Source: Lepas anatifera (Eukaryota; Arthropoda; Thecostraca; Lepadidae). Taken from it: DNA of 64,000 nucleotides. A program made the position numbers and the translations under genes. Where the stretch lies: NCBI GenBank assembly GCA_034440635.1, contig JAOTON010001368.1:124001-188000 (forward strand). Reading direction: 5' to 3'. The notes under the pieces were generated by a model, which did no database searches, was not told where the DNA came from, and saw nothing but the letters and a program-made list of their open reading frames with translations. The first letter of the stretch is position 1; the number at the start of each line of letters is the position of its first letter. Positions 12,561-23,657 of this stretch are shown here, one piece after another.

Positions 12561-13151
12561 GTGCCTAGCTGTCAGAGCGGTCATGATGTCTGATTTTAGT
12601 GATAGTTTTATGTGGGAGATGATATGTGAGACTGTAATCAGATGATGATGTTATGCGATTGTAATGTGAGATTGTAATGTGTGAGATTTCAAATAAATTT
12701 TTCCGTGAGGAAATAGCCAGCTAAATATGATGCGATTGGTGCATATTGAATCGCTTGTTTACAAACTTATCTTCTTTTTCCTATGGGGCAGAGAATTAAA
12801 AGACCGAACCTAATGATAGGAAATATCAAAGCCTTTCCTATCGTCAATAAAATAATAAAAATATGCTCAGGTTTATGGACATGGGTCTGTTAAGCCATGT
12901 TTGGGTTTATCACATGCATCACTCGTTTCTGATTTGTTCAGACTATTACATATTTTTTCGACAGTAGATCATGCATGCCCGCAAATATAATGCAGGACTG
13001 CGACACTAGTAAATCATGCCAAAAAAACAAATTCCTCATAGCTGCCGATAGACCTCTGACTACATGTATTAAAAATCGGTTTTGGATAAAGACGTTTTCC
13101 CCGGGCGTTTCATGGGAGTTTTTCTTAGCTAATTTGATTGCATAGGAAAAT

Positions 13152-13153
<2 letters not shown>
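12561..13153. other. Unassigned stretch
   Basis: AT-rich. Contains short local repetition (TGTGAGATTGTAATG-like phrases at 12600-12690). No gene or element recognised. Confidence 0.35.
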
Positions 13154-13226
<73 letters not shown>

Positions 13227-13255
13227 TATATAATATTATATATATTATATATATT
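13154..13255. repeat. (TA)n microsatellite
   Basis: An almost pure TA run to about 13216, then an impure TA/TTATA tract up to the left arm of the palindrome that starts at 13253. Confidence 0.95.
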
Positions 13256-13357
13256 GTAGCAATACGTGTGTTTTGGTTGTTTTTGTGTTAAGATTATAGT
13301 TTTTACTATGTGGAAATATGCATTGTTGCATCAAGTTTGCATCAGATTTTCCTATGT

Positions 13358-13391
<34 letters not shown>

Positions 13392-14249
13392 AACATAGGA
13401 AAATCTGATGCAAACTTGATGCAACAATGCATATTTCCACATGTTAAAAACTATAATCTTAACCCTCCCCACCCCACCCAAGGAGATAGCAAAAACACGC
13501 GCACACCGCGGAGACCACTGCACATTTCCATCATCCTAAATTTAGTCACCACGTCAGAGTCAACAAGGTCACTCACTTCGCCTTTAGTCTGAACTACATT
13601 TCAAGTATCATTTGAAACTTCCCACTTCTGACCCTCGGGTTAAGGTGTATATCCGATTTATTTCCCTGTCGTAGACTCCATTGAAAAGCATGGAAACTAT
13701 TTCATGATATAAAAGCCACAAAATGATTGCAAATACTAGACTGCTCAAAACGTTTTTAACCTTCCATCCAGTATATTGCCTTTGACCTTTAGGCACAGGG
13801 GGTCAAAAAGTATTTGACAATAATTTGCTAATTAGCTAGAGCGGTAAACAAACACCATCGTGCTTGTTTGTACTGCTTTTTTATATAGGAGTCATTGACC
13901 TTTCGTGACCTAGTCATATTAGGTCACGTACCTCTGGCGGTCAAACCACTGGCGAGTCTTTACGTTCCACATAGCGAAAAGTACTGGCAATTTGTATAAT
14001 GTACTTTACCAGGTCTCAATAGCTCTAATGACATAAGTTATGCCGTTGTTAATATTGATATTTAGTGAAATAGCCATCTTGACCTAATTTGACTCTAGTC
14101 AAACCATTACCTAGCACTAAACATGGGTAATACTAATTCACGCGAGCTTTATGACTTTATTTGCGCTAACGCCCATATTTCTAGAGGCCATATGGCCCCC
14201 GGCTCCCACGTTAACACAAAAACAACCAAAACACGCGTGTGGCTACAAT
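13253..14249. repeat. Long palindrome split by a TT-B insertion
   Basis: Left arm 13253-13357, (TA)n loop about 13358-13390, right arm 13391-13462 continuing at 14215-14249. The inner ~70 bp of the arms pair almost perfectly (for example CATAGGAAAATCTGATGC at 13394-13411 against its complement in the left arm). The outer part of the left arm (GTGTTTTGGTTGTTTTTG, 13267-13284) finds its complement only after the inserted element (14215-14249), with three differences over 39 bases. The intact palindrome would be about 250 bp. It may be a foldback MITE that landed in a TA-rich site. Confidence 0.85.
13463..14210 (-). mobile_element. TT-B element, diverged copy, inside palindrome
   Basis: TTAA at 13459-13462 and 14211-14214. 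The left end CCCTCCCCACCCC and the right end GGCCCCCGGCTCCCACG are worn versions of the TT-B termini. The interior aligns with the TT-B copy at 42106-43120 in the same order: TTGAAACTTCC, GGTGTATATCCG, CATGATATAAAAGCCACAAA, AACAAACACCATCGTG, GGTCAAACCACTGGCG, TTACGTTCCACATAGCG, GCGCTAACGCCCATATTT. About 270 bp shorter than that copy through scattered deletions. No transposase. Confidence 0.85.
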
Positions 14250-15589
14250 CGGGCCTCATCAGCTATACTATAAAGACATCATATATATGTTTTATAAAAA
14301 ACATTAAAGGATCTGGAGCTTTTCAGTAACGCTGGGAGCTGCCATTTAACAAACTTTTAAGTACCTTGGAGGATATCAAAATGATTGCAGGTCATGCATA
14401 TATTGCAGGTATTAAACCCTTTTTCAAGCTGAGCTCCTTCACCTATACATGGCATGCAAATGCTGTAGCGTGATAATAAATATGTTAGAGTAACCTGCTC
14501 AAAGCCTGTGTTGTCAAACAACAGGCTACTAAGCCACTTGGCGTTCCATGCGTCTTTTACAAACGATATGGCCCATACCTCTGTGGTACAATCAGAAGCG
14601 CCGCTTATGCGGTAGTGATCCGACCATTCCATCGCGTTTCAAGCGAGCTTTGGAGGGCGGCAGCGGCCGACCGCCGCCACAACTCGCGCTAACGGCACGG
14701 ATCGCATGCTGACGCACGTCCAGGGACCGACGGCCGGCCATTTTTGGCCATCAGCCGGCGCCGGTCGGGACGGTAACCTACACCCGCTGTCATGCCGGTA
14801 TCCCATAGCTGCCTGCCGTCCCAGTTCAGCAGGACCAGCGCCTGCAGCGCCCACGGCTCTGCCACCATCGCCGCCTGACACGCCATCCAACTTTTCCATG
14901 ACGTGTCGAGCTAATCTTTACATAATCATGCTTCCATTTATACATACCATGCTTCCAGCACAGAACCGATCTAACTGACAGACTCCACGGATTTGTCATC
15001 ACTTATCAGCCCGGCTTTCACCAAGCCGAATCAAGTTTTATCATACTTCTGAATTTGATGGCGGCATTCATAGATGGTCTCACTCATGGAATTGGAGATT
15101 TGCGCGTAAAACTCATTTACCTAGGTCCTGGTATTTTTCTTAGACGAATTTTCTGGGCGTGGATTTCGGTGAAATATTGGAGTGCTCAGATTTGAAACAC
15201 AGTGTCAATAACCAGAGCATTAAAAAGGAAAATGTAATACAAGGTGTATGTGGCCTTCCCACCAGGTCTGTTAAATTAATAAAGCCAAAGGCATTCGCAA
15301 GGAGATAGAAATCCACACCCTTGGGAGTGGTTAGCTCCTGTAAATCAAACAGCGATGCATGTACCTGATAACGGTAGCCTTCATAACCCCTCGCCGCTCT
15401 GTTGATATATGACGCTTGATTTGTCAAGGAGTCAGGCGGCTGCACAAATTGTCCAGTCAACTGTTTTTATTCCGTCACATCTGGAAAAGTGAGTTGCATT
15501 CTATTGGAATATGGCTCTCCTACGTGCAACAACTTAGGCGGTAAGTACCACTTGCAATCTCTGTACAGTCTCAGATCTGGCCCTGTGCT
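14250..15589. other. Unassigned stretch with a CpG-rich block
   Basis: 14640-14900 is GC/CpG-rich and open on both strands, again without a recognised motif. The rest is AT-rich. A 106-codon minus frame at 15140-15460 has no recognised domain and no support beyond length. Confidence 0.35.
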
Positions 15590-15591
15590 TC

Positions 15592-16042
15592 AGTGAGAGC
15601 CAGCTGATGCCTCAGAAACAATTGATTCTTCAGAGACAGCTGATGCTTCAGAAAAATTGATGATTCAGAGACAACTAATCATTCAGAGACAGTTGATGTT
15701 TCGCAGACCGCTGATGCTTCATACACAGCTTATGCTACAGAGACAGTTGATGCTTCAGAGACAGTTGATGCCTCAGAGACGCTGATGCTTCAGATACACT
15801 AGATGCTCGAGAGACAGCGGATGCTTCAGAGATAGCTGATGCCTCAGAGAAAGCTGATGATTCAGAGACAGCTGATGCTTCAGAGACAGCTGATGTTTCA
15901 AAGACAGCTGATGCTTCAGAGATAGCTGATGCCTCAGAGACAGCTGATGCTTCAGAGACAGCTGATGTTTCAAAGACAGCTGATGCTTCAAAGACAGCTG
16001 ATGCTTCAGAGATAGCTGATGCTTCAGGAACTGCTGATGCGC
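15592..16042. repeat. 18-bp minisatellite
   Basis: A tandem array of about 25 degenerate copies of CAGAGACAGCTGATGCTT. The left third is more degenerate than the right, and single-base variants (AGATAGC, AAGACAGC, GATGTTT) recur as higher-order groups. Because 18 is a multiple of 3, the minus strand stays open at 15735-16073, giving six-residue repeats such as SEASAV, and a second minus frame stays open with repeats such as KHQLSL. Two open frames at once argue for periodicity rather than coding. Confidence 0.9.
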
Positions 16043-16074
16043 CGCTGCACCTGCGAAACTGGAGATGAATCAAC

Positions 16075-16302
16075 TGCCTTTATTAGGGATGCTGCAGTTG
16101 TTCCTTGCGAAGCATGACAATTTTTGGGGCTTATCAAAGCACCAACCGCCAGGATTATATGGCGTCACCAGCTCCTTCCCTTGTTGGAAAGGGTTTATCG
16201 GGAGCCAGATAGCTCCCTTGTTCAGGGAACCTGCCGTACCTTGAACCCGAGTCGGTCGCGTGGAATGCAAACGCGGTAACTACTGCACCACTGCACCCCG
16301 CG
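16075..16302 (-). mobile_element. tRNA-derived SINE, reverse strand
   Basis: Read on the minus strand from about 16302. An A box, TGGTGCAGTAG, is followed 40-50 nt later by a B-box-like GGTTCAAGGTA, as expected for a tRNA-derived RNA polymerase III head. A ~150-nt body follows, ending in CATCCCTAATAAAGGC near 16078. The head resembles that of the SINE at 740. The minisatellite lies immediately beyond its 3' end. No clear target duplication was found, and the boundaries are approximate. Confidence 0.6.
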
Positions 16303-19270
16303 TAACGAAGTAAACCGTTTCTACTTTTTTCTGTAGGACAATAGTCACGCTGGTAGAGCAATATTCCGTCCTCTCGGACATCGTAAAGGTTGTGTTTCAG
16401 CCACAAATACATATGCTGCATTACAAATAATTGAATTCGAGCGAAAAAAGCAAATCTCATAAAACTAACCAAGAGTAATGAAAAAATTATGCTTGCCTGC
16501 AAAATACTAATTAAATCAAAATGTAATGGTAACGACCACTGTGTTCAACACAGTAGCTTAGCGGTCTCATGCAGTACGGTTACTGTTCACACATTCACTT
16601 TATGATTTCTTGAAACGATACCAAGTAGCGTCAATTCGATAGATTTATTCGGTCAGAATTCACTGTATGGTGACCATTTTTGTCCAACGATCAATATCGG
16701 GGATTTGCTGTTTGCAAAAACCAAGCATGCATATACAGACAGGGAATATATATTTTTAGGAGTCGTGGAGAATAACAGGAGAAAAATTCAGTCATCCCTC
16801 TCGATTTAGAATCGATTCACGCAAGCATAAGGACATCTTAAGCATTGCTTTGTGTATAGATCTCTATTGCTGAGAACCCAAACTATTTGAGATGGGCTGA
16901 TGTCTGGATGACTTAAGATGTTTATGTTCAAATTCGGGAGCTCAGCAAAAGCACTCAACCGATGTCAGCGTGCTTAACAGTACTTGAACTACATTGAAAT
17001 TGGTCAGCACAGAATTCAGCGAATAAAATGGAGCTGAAAAGCTGACTATAAGTAATGGTCACAACAAGCGTCAAAAACATTCATCAACATTAATATCGAA
17101 AAATATTAGCCGTTAGCTGTTCAAATTTGACAAAGGTGGAATAAAGCCAGCTGATTCTCCTCCATTTATCACCATTCAAAATCAGTTTGTTTAATTGAGA
17201 GCAAGACGAGACGGAGTCTGGCCTCAGGTTTTGAAGGAGGTTGGAGAAATTTGCATGTTTATTCGATATGAGACGACCACGTCTCCGAGGTAATCGATAG
17301 TAAGTCACATTATCCCACCATAATTCACTTGATGTCATTTACTTATCCTCCATAGCAGTTTGGCTTAAATGTTCCGAAAATCCAACAGTGTATTTAAGGG
17401 ATACCGCACGGTCTCATCTTGTGAGATAAGTTTGTTGGAAAATGAGGTTTGTCATTGTCTGCACCAGGCTTCAGAAGTTTTATGTTCAGACAGACACTAG
17501 ATCATCCTGATGGCGCCTCTCAGTTCAGTGAGTCTAGAAAGCCATTATGGTACAAAGCCCGAAGAGACCAATTAATTGTAGCCCACCTCAATACATGTGG
17601 AACTTATAGTAACTGACAAAGTTGCTTATCATGAGACCATAGGGACTACTCTCACTTTCACAAAATAGCTTTCGTTTTTACAAACTTGTATAAATATCTA
17701 GAAGTTTTGTCACCACATTGAGCTGAATATAGCCATTATCCTCAATTTGCTATTCTTTAAGAAGGGACAGTTTCTTGTCAGCAGGAGGTCCGCTCTTCAC
17801 TGGTTCTCAGCATTTATTCGCTGCAGCCAACGACGATGCTTGATGAGTATATACATAAAAATATACAAGGGGCAGTCAGGGAAAAAGGTCAATGTTATAT
17901 TTTAAAAACAAAGCCACCCTCGAACTGCCATGGCCATATGGTGTCTGTTGAAGTGAGAAAAAGTATTATTTATTCCCCCCAGCTGAGACTAATAGTTAGG
18001 GTTAGGAATTCCCAGAGATGAGGAAGTTTGCCCACAGCATTAGGGTTTTTAGATTCTTACAAAAGCAAACATGATTGTACCCTACCTAGAGAATGAGTGA
18101 TTAGGCACCAATTTACTGGTTGGTTTTGTGCTGACACGGGAGCGCCGGTCCCTCAGGAAAATCCAGACCCATTTGGTGAAGCACGCAAGGACTCCCAAGT
18201 CGAGTAGACCGTGCCGTGGAACTGTTCCCAAGCTGACTGTGCATCTGTGACTTCAGCTTACGTGGGTAGGTGACCCAGTCTGGGCGGGGATTCGGTGCCT
18301 TTTGTTATGTTTTCTTGAAGTTGAAGGCGATGTTCGCCATAACTATCCATGCTTATCAGTCAAGGGATGAGCAAAATGCTCTCTCCTATGCACCTCCATG
18401 CGTTTTGCGTAAAATGTATGTTATGTGGCAGCGTGCAACCCAAATTATATGGTGTTTTTTTGTCGAGCCCCACTACACATGATACATATCACCATACCAT
18501 CCATTAAAACGATTCGCAATAAGCACAGTTCAGCCTCAACACATTTGCTAGACTGCCACTTCTCAGGACTCTGGGCCACCACTCTTGTACCGTTGTGCCA
18601 AAATGCTGTACACCTTTATGCAGGCTTTCACAAAAAGTTATGTCTCTGGGTTTGATCTCTACACCTTTGTGCGGGTTTTCACGAAACATTGTCTCTTAGT
18701 TTAAGCCCCTCCATTGATGTTCGTTTTTCTCCATCTCACTGGCGTGCTGCATAAGACTTTAGGCAAAATCACAAATTCTCGTCCACAGTGAAGCGAGACC
18801 TCGAATGGTGGTCAGGCGTCGCGGGGCAGAGGCCTAGGCGATGTGTCGGAGGGGATCTCTCTAGAGGAGCTATATCACCCGACAAACCATCCGCGCTGAG
18901 AGAACGCAGCGTCGGGTTGTGGATTCCTGATTTATTCGAGGTCTTGTTACTCTATGACCAAGAGTTTGTGATTTTACCTTGTGAGCTGTGCTGATTCTGA
19001 TGAAGCACTGTGCTCAAATGTATAATCCCAGTATATTAGCATCATTTTAAGGATCCAGGATTCGAGGAGGCAGGCTATTAAACATCTTGTCAACTTATAA
19101 CTATGCTCCTCGGCTCAGCACTCCGAAATCTATTGACGTTAGTATCCCTTCAAATCACAATCCGGGAAAACTGACGAGCAGGGAATGACGGCGTAATAGT
19201 ATAGAGAGGGTTCCAGTGTAGGTACCTAAACATAGTACCCCTACCCAGTAATTTTATGAAAATAAGAAAG
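16303..19270. other. Unassigned stretch
   Basis: About 3 kb of AT-rich sequence with no recognised gene or element. A ~50-bp duplicated phrase (TACACCTTT.TGC.GG.TTTCAC) lies at 18608-18700. Open frames do not exceed 82 codons. Confidence 0.35.
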
Positions 19271-19274
19271 TTAA

Positions 19275-20295
19275 CCCGCGCCCCACCGGGAGTCCGGCGC
19301 CATCTTCGCCCCACCGGGGGTGGGGGCCATCGATGGCCCCCTCTAACTCCGAAAATATGAGGAATAGCGAAAATCTGCAAGGTGCATTAGAAAGCTTGCG
19401 TGAATTCAATAAGAAATTACCTTGCATGCTAAAGCGCTCAGGTCAATAATTTGACCTCAAGAGGTCAAGTTAGGTCACGATAGGCTATTTTCACTAAAAT
19501 ATGCAGTGTTTAAGCAGCCTAGGCATACCTCTTATGCAATGAGAGCTATTGAGATCTAGTAAAGTGAATTTGGTAGGAAAAGGCCCAAACTTTTTCCACT
19601 ATGTGGAACGTCATGATCTCCAGCCAGTGGTGTGACCTCCAGAGGTCACCTCGTGACCTAATATGACCTAAGGTCAGTAAAGGTCAGAAAGTGACCTTGC
19701 CGTATATCAAATGAAAGCCAGTAACAAGATATACATGATGGTGTTTGATTCAGTGCTCTGGCTTATTTAAGTCAAAAGTTATTGCCAAAATACTGTTTTG
19801 ATCTCTGGTGACCTTGGATGACCTTGGATAGGTCAAAAGGGAAAATATGGCCCCGGGGATCCGTGAAAGGGTGTCCAAGAACGCTTGTCTGAGCACGCTG
19901 AGGATTTTCCATCATTTTTTTGTGACTTTTAGATCATAAGACAGCTTTTTCCCATGCTTTTTCAATGGGAGAGGTCACCTCGTGACCTGACCTCAGGTCG
20001 CGAAATCGAAAACTCCTGGATATACATCGTGAGACCCTGGAAGGTTCATGAAGTGTAGGAAGTTTCAAATTGATTGACTAAGAAATATAGCTCTTACAGA
20101 GCTCAGAAGTTGAAGTGAGGCCACCTTGGTTGACCTTGCCTGTTGGGTGACCCGGAGTAAAAAATTTCAGGGATGATGGGAAAATGATGGGGTGAGAGAT
20201 AGAGCCCTCAACCGCGGTGCTGCGTCCCGTCGTTTTTCTGCTATCCCGAAAAGAACCCTAGGGGAGGCCATCGATGGCCCCCGGTGGGGCGAGGG
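19275..20295 (+). mobile_element. TT-B element, copy 1
   Basis: TTAA at 19271-19274 and 20296-20299. The left end CCCGCGCCCCACCGGG pairs with the right end CCCCGGTGGGGCGAGGG as an imperfect terminal inverted repeat. The subterminal palindrome GGGGGCCATCGATGGCCCCC is at about 19322-19341, with a close copy near the right end (20267-20282). Interior landmarks: CACCTCGTGACCTAATATGACC, ACCTTGGATGACCTTGG, and TTTCCCATGCTTTTTCAATGG. AGGTCA and TGACCT motifs are dense throughout. Length 1021 bp. No transposase. Confidence 0.85.
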
Positions 20296-20299
20296 TTAA

Positions 20300-20921
20300 G
20301 GGAACTTGAGCCTATAAAATGTGTGCAACCTTGAAAATGTATTAATAATGCACCTGTACAGAAGACTTTCTGGTTTGGGACAACTTTGACGTCGTTTGGG
20401 AATAAAGGAAAACACCGGCGCGCTCAGACTCGTACTGTCAGTTCCAGTTACGCTCCTTTTTACAAACAAAAAAACAAAATAAGAATAAAGCAAACATGTT
20501 TGTCCACTGGAAACAGAGTTGTGCCGCAGCGACAAAAATATACCCCCATTGGGACAGAATTTCAGCTGCCCGAGGTTTCCCATTGAGTTGCCTGCACACT
20601 TTGCAGGCTGTGGTGGAGGGGTGAGGGGGGACAATGGCAGTAAAATTAAATCGACTCTGTTTTATAATACAATTTTCTCTGGCAACGTAGATATTTGAAG
20701 AAATCTGCTCCTTTTAGACCTTTTGCGCTTGTTGGTTTCAAGCCTCTTCAATATATTCCCTCTTGAGCTGAGAGAAAACATCTTAAGGAAAGCCAGGAAT
20801 CAGACACCCAATGTCACCTTCTTCCGTGTATTCAGGTTAGATGTGCGCGGACAAACATGCAACCAACAAGAACTTTGAGCTGGCTTGAATAATATTTTCC
20901 ATTATCGTTCTAGAGCCACAC
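20300..20921. other. Unassigned stretch
   Basis: No gene recognised. The minus frame at 20296-20634 (112 codons) begins within 10 bp of the TT-B end and lacks any known domain. Confidence 0.35.
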
Positions 20922-21089
20922 ATTCTGGGCTGAGAACAGAAGCTTACGGATCTCGATTGAGCTCCCCGAGATTATCTTTCATTCTTATTTTGTTCCCTTG
21001 GGTGGGCTTAGATGAAACTAAGGTGAAATGGAAGAAGATCTAGGGAATTTTAAACCGGGACACGTAAGCTTCTGTTCTCAGCCCAGAAT
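20922..21089. repeat. Inverted repeat, 27-bp perfect arms
   Basis: ATTCTGGGCTGAGAACAGAA and the following GCTTACG (20922-20948) recur exactly in reverse complement at 21063-21089, around a 114-bp spacer. This is the form of a small MITE or foldback element. No target duplication is evident (flanks CCACAC and ACCTGA). Confidence 0.75.
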
Positions 21090-21145
21090 ACCTGACTCTC
21101 AGACGAGAATGGAATAGTGTATTCGAGGCAGCTCAATGTCCTTAA

Positions 21146-21337
21146 AACGCGCATTGACAGAGGGGTGGGTGCTCGCCCCCTCGGGGTTTTCGGAGATACA
21201 TAAAAACGGTGGCGCGTAGCGCCTCTGTACTTGACATACCTTTTCTCTCGTCATTTTACAACTTTTGCTAACATTTTAGGGTTGGGTCATCTCAGGTCAG
21301 GTCACCAGCACAGGTTAAGTAAACTGATCAAAAAAAT
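21146..21337 (-). mobile_element. TT-A end fragment
   Basis: Begins after TTAA (21142-21145) with ACGCGCATTGACAGAGGGG and continues with the right-end text of TT-A in reverse (ACGGTGGCGCGTAGCGCC, TCATCTCAGGTCAGGTCACC). It is cut at 21337 where a second TT-A starts at a TTAA that lies in the family's own AAAAAGTTTAAG stretch. Confidence 0.7.
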
Positions 21338-21341
21338 TTAA

Positions 21342-22155
21342 CACGCGCATTGACAGGGGTGGGCACCCGGCCCCCTCGGATTTTTCAGAGATAGCAGAAA
21401 CACGGAGGTGCGTAGCACAGCCGTACTTCGCATACCTTTTCCCTCATCATTTTTTACAACTTCTGTGAAAATTTTAAGGTTAGGTCATCTCAGGTCAGGT
21501 CACCAGTACAGGTCAAATGACCTGACCTCAAAAAAAGTTTAAGATAACATAATTCGGAGCAGGGTGAACTTATCTGATTGAAACTCATATCACATAATGG
21601 CCCCACCGAGTTCTCTAAAATATGTTCTGGCATTTTTGATATCGATGACCTAAGGTCAGGTACGAGGCATGACCTCTTTATTAGAAATACATGGGAAAAA
21701 TGGTTTTTACTGAATAACTTAGCAATGAATAGAGATAGAGCGTTTATTTTAGCTGCATTAGACTTGCCTTGGCTTTGCAGTTCTAATGACATGCATTTTA
21801 TATAATTTGACGCTGACCTGACCTCAGGCCAGGTCAAATCCCTGAATTGACCTAGCAAGATCAAATCATATATAATTCGATTTGGCTTGCTGAGAGGATT
21901 CATATAGTTCAAGTCGTTTAGCTCTATCTTTACTTGTTCAGATGCAATGGCCAAAAAACTTAATTTCCTTGTTATCCCTATGACGGCATGTTTTGACCTC
22001 TCGTAAACTTAAATGTGACCAAACAAAAACATGTTCAAAATATTTTCCATGAAGAAGTGGATGGGCTACCCAACGCCGTTTCGGTCTTAGGGGGGGGGGG
22101 GGTACCCGCCCCCTCGTCAAAGCAAAGGTGGCTCAGACCCCCGTCAATGCGCGTA
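21342..22155 (-). mobile_element. TT-A element, reverse copy
   Basis: TTAA at 21338-21341 and 22156-22159. Terminal CACGCGCATTGACAGGGG pairs with CCCCCGTCAATGCGCGTA. 814 bp. It carries the TGACCTAAGGTCA everted repeat (21648-21660) and the ATGAAACTCATATCACATAA phrase on the plus strand at 21578. A 154-codon minus frame spans 21490-21954, but it lies wholly inside the element, matches no transposase, and is not kept intact in other copies. Its right TTAA is also the left TTAA of the next TT-C. Confidence 0.85.
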
Positions 22156-22159
22156 TTAA

Positions 22160-23083
22160 CAAGCGCAGTGGAGGGGGCCTAAATTCCCCCCGCCTATTCT
22201 TCTTAGGTGGCGCAAGAACCGTTTGCGACCGGAAAACAGTTACCTGGCCACATTTGAGAAAATGTATAAGTGCGTCGATTAGTGAAGACATTTTTGAGAA
22301 TCTGTCAAACACTTTCTGATTTATAGGCTTTTAAAGTTGGACCTATATTTTGAGACTGTCGTAATCCGCGGTCGCACCAGTTCGCCTGCACTCCAGACCG
22401 AGTGGTGACGTCATAACGTCATATAATCAGGTTATATGTCAAGCTAAGCCCACATTAATGTCAAGGTCAAGGTCAGAAGTCACAGGCCGACGTTATTGAG
22501 CTCAGTATTCCGGTCAGATAGCATGATTCAGTACGGCGTATTTTATACTATGACTTTATGCTTAAGGTCACCTAAGGTCAAGGGCAAGGTCCAGGTCACA
22601 AGGTCAGGGCCGAAAGGTCTTTTTCACGACAAAAACCTCATTTTCTGCCTAAAGGCTACTATACTGCCAGTCATTTTGTACATTACCGGATATATGTCAT
22701 ATTATTACGTCGTAGGTTACGTCATAGGTTATTACGTCTATTGAATGACCTCGGCCTCAAAATGTCAGAGAACAATGTGTGGGAGCTTCCATCTATGACC
22801 TCAGTCCGCTTTGGGTGTACATTCAGTTTTTGTCCGCATAGTCACGGCGTTTCCAAAATGGTTTCCAGTACGGCGCAGGTTTGACCTTTACGACCTCGTT
22901 TGACCTTGACTATATTAACCTAGGTCAATGAAACTGTGCCATAAGGTAGCTCACAAACGCCCCCACACAGACCCAGACGGGCGTTTTTCTAACCCTCTTG
23001 GTTTTTTTGGTTTCAGGGGGAGGGGGACACTTTAGGACTCCCACCACTGTGCGTTGGCGCTAGACCACTCTCTGCTGTGCGTG
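22160..23083 (+). mobile_element. TT-C element, copy 3 (best termini)
   Basis: TTAA at 22156-22159 and 23084-23087. The left end AAGCGCAGTGGAGGGGGCC and the right end CTCTGCTGTGCGTG are imperfect inverted repeats. A second inner CACTGTGCGTTGGCGC lies about 35 bp inside the right end. The interior holds dense AGGTCA motifs in both orientations, GCACCAGTTCGCCTGCA (22374-22390), and GACCTCGTTTGACCTTGAC (22890). 924 bp, no transposase. Confidence 0.85.
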
Positions 23084-23230
23084 TTAAATGTTTGTCCGTG
23101 CAATGGATTTTGAACTGAGCTAACAGTTTTGTAGGGCGCGCCGAGAACTACTATAGGCATAATTTATTTTACCCATAACTCTCTGTATTACATTTTTACA
23201 CACTTTAAACCGCAAAATAAGCGAACTTAA

Positions 23231-23389
23231 CACGCGCATTGACGGGGGTCTGAGCCACCTTCGCTTTGACGGGGGGCGGGTACCCGTCCCCCTAGGATCT
23301 CGAGAATCACGGTAGGTAGGGAAAAACGGTAAACAGCGTTGGGTATCCCATCCACTTCTCCATATAAAATATTTGGATGAGCAACTGGA
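23231..23389 (+). mobile_element. TT-A left-end fragment
   Basis: Starts after TTAA (23227-23230) with CACGCGCATTGACGGGGG and the palindrome-like GGGGCGGGTACCCGTCCCC. Truncated after ~150 bp, where the next TT-A begins at TTAA 23390-23393. Confidence 0.8.
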
Positions 23390-23657
23390 TTAACACGCGC
23401 ATTGACGGGGGTCTGAGCCACCTTCGCTTTGACGAGGGAGGCGCCGCCCCCTAAGATCTAAAAAATCACGCTAGATAGCGCAAAACGGTAAACGGCGTTG
23501 GCTAGCCCATCCACTTCTCTATCGAAAATATTTGAACCATCTTTTGTCAGGCCACATTTAAGGTCACTAGAGGTCAAAACATGCCGTCATAGGCACAACA
23601 TATAAATGAAGGTTTTTGGTCATTATATCTGAACAAGTAAATATAGAGCAAAACGAC

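Noticed and set aside
15735..16073. 112-codon repetitive minus ORF
   Set aside because: The 18-bp period keeps several frames open at once; no flanking start context, splice signal or domain.
21490..21954. 154-codon minus-strand ORF
   Set aside because: Lies wholly within a TT-A element, has no transposase motif, and the same region in other TT-A copies is not kept open in this frame.
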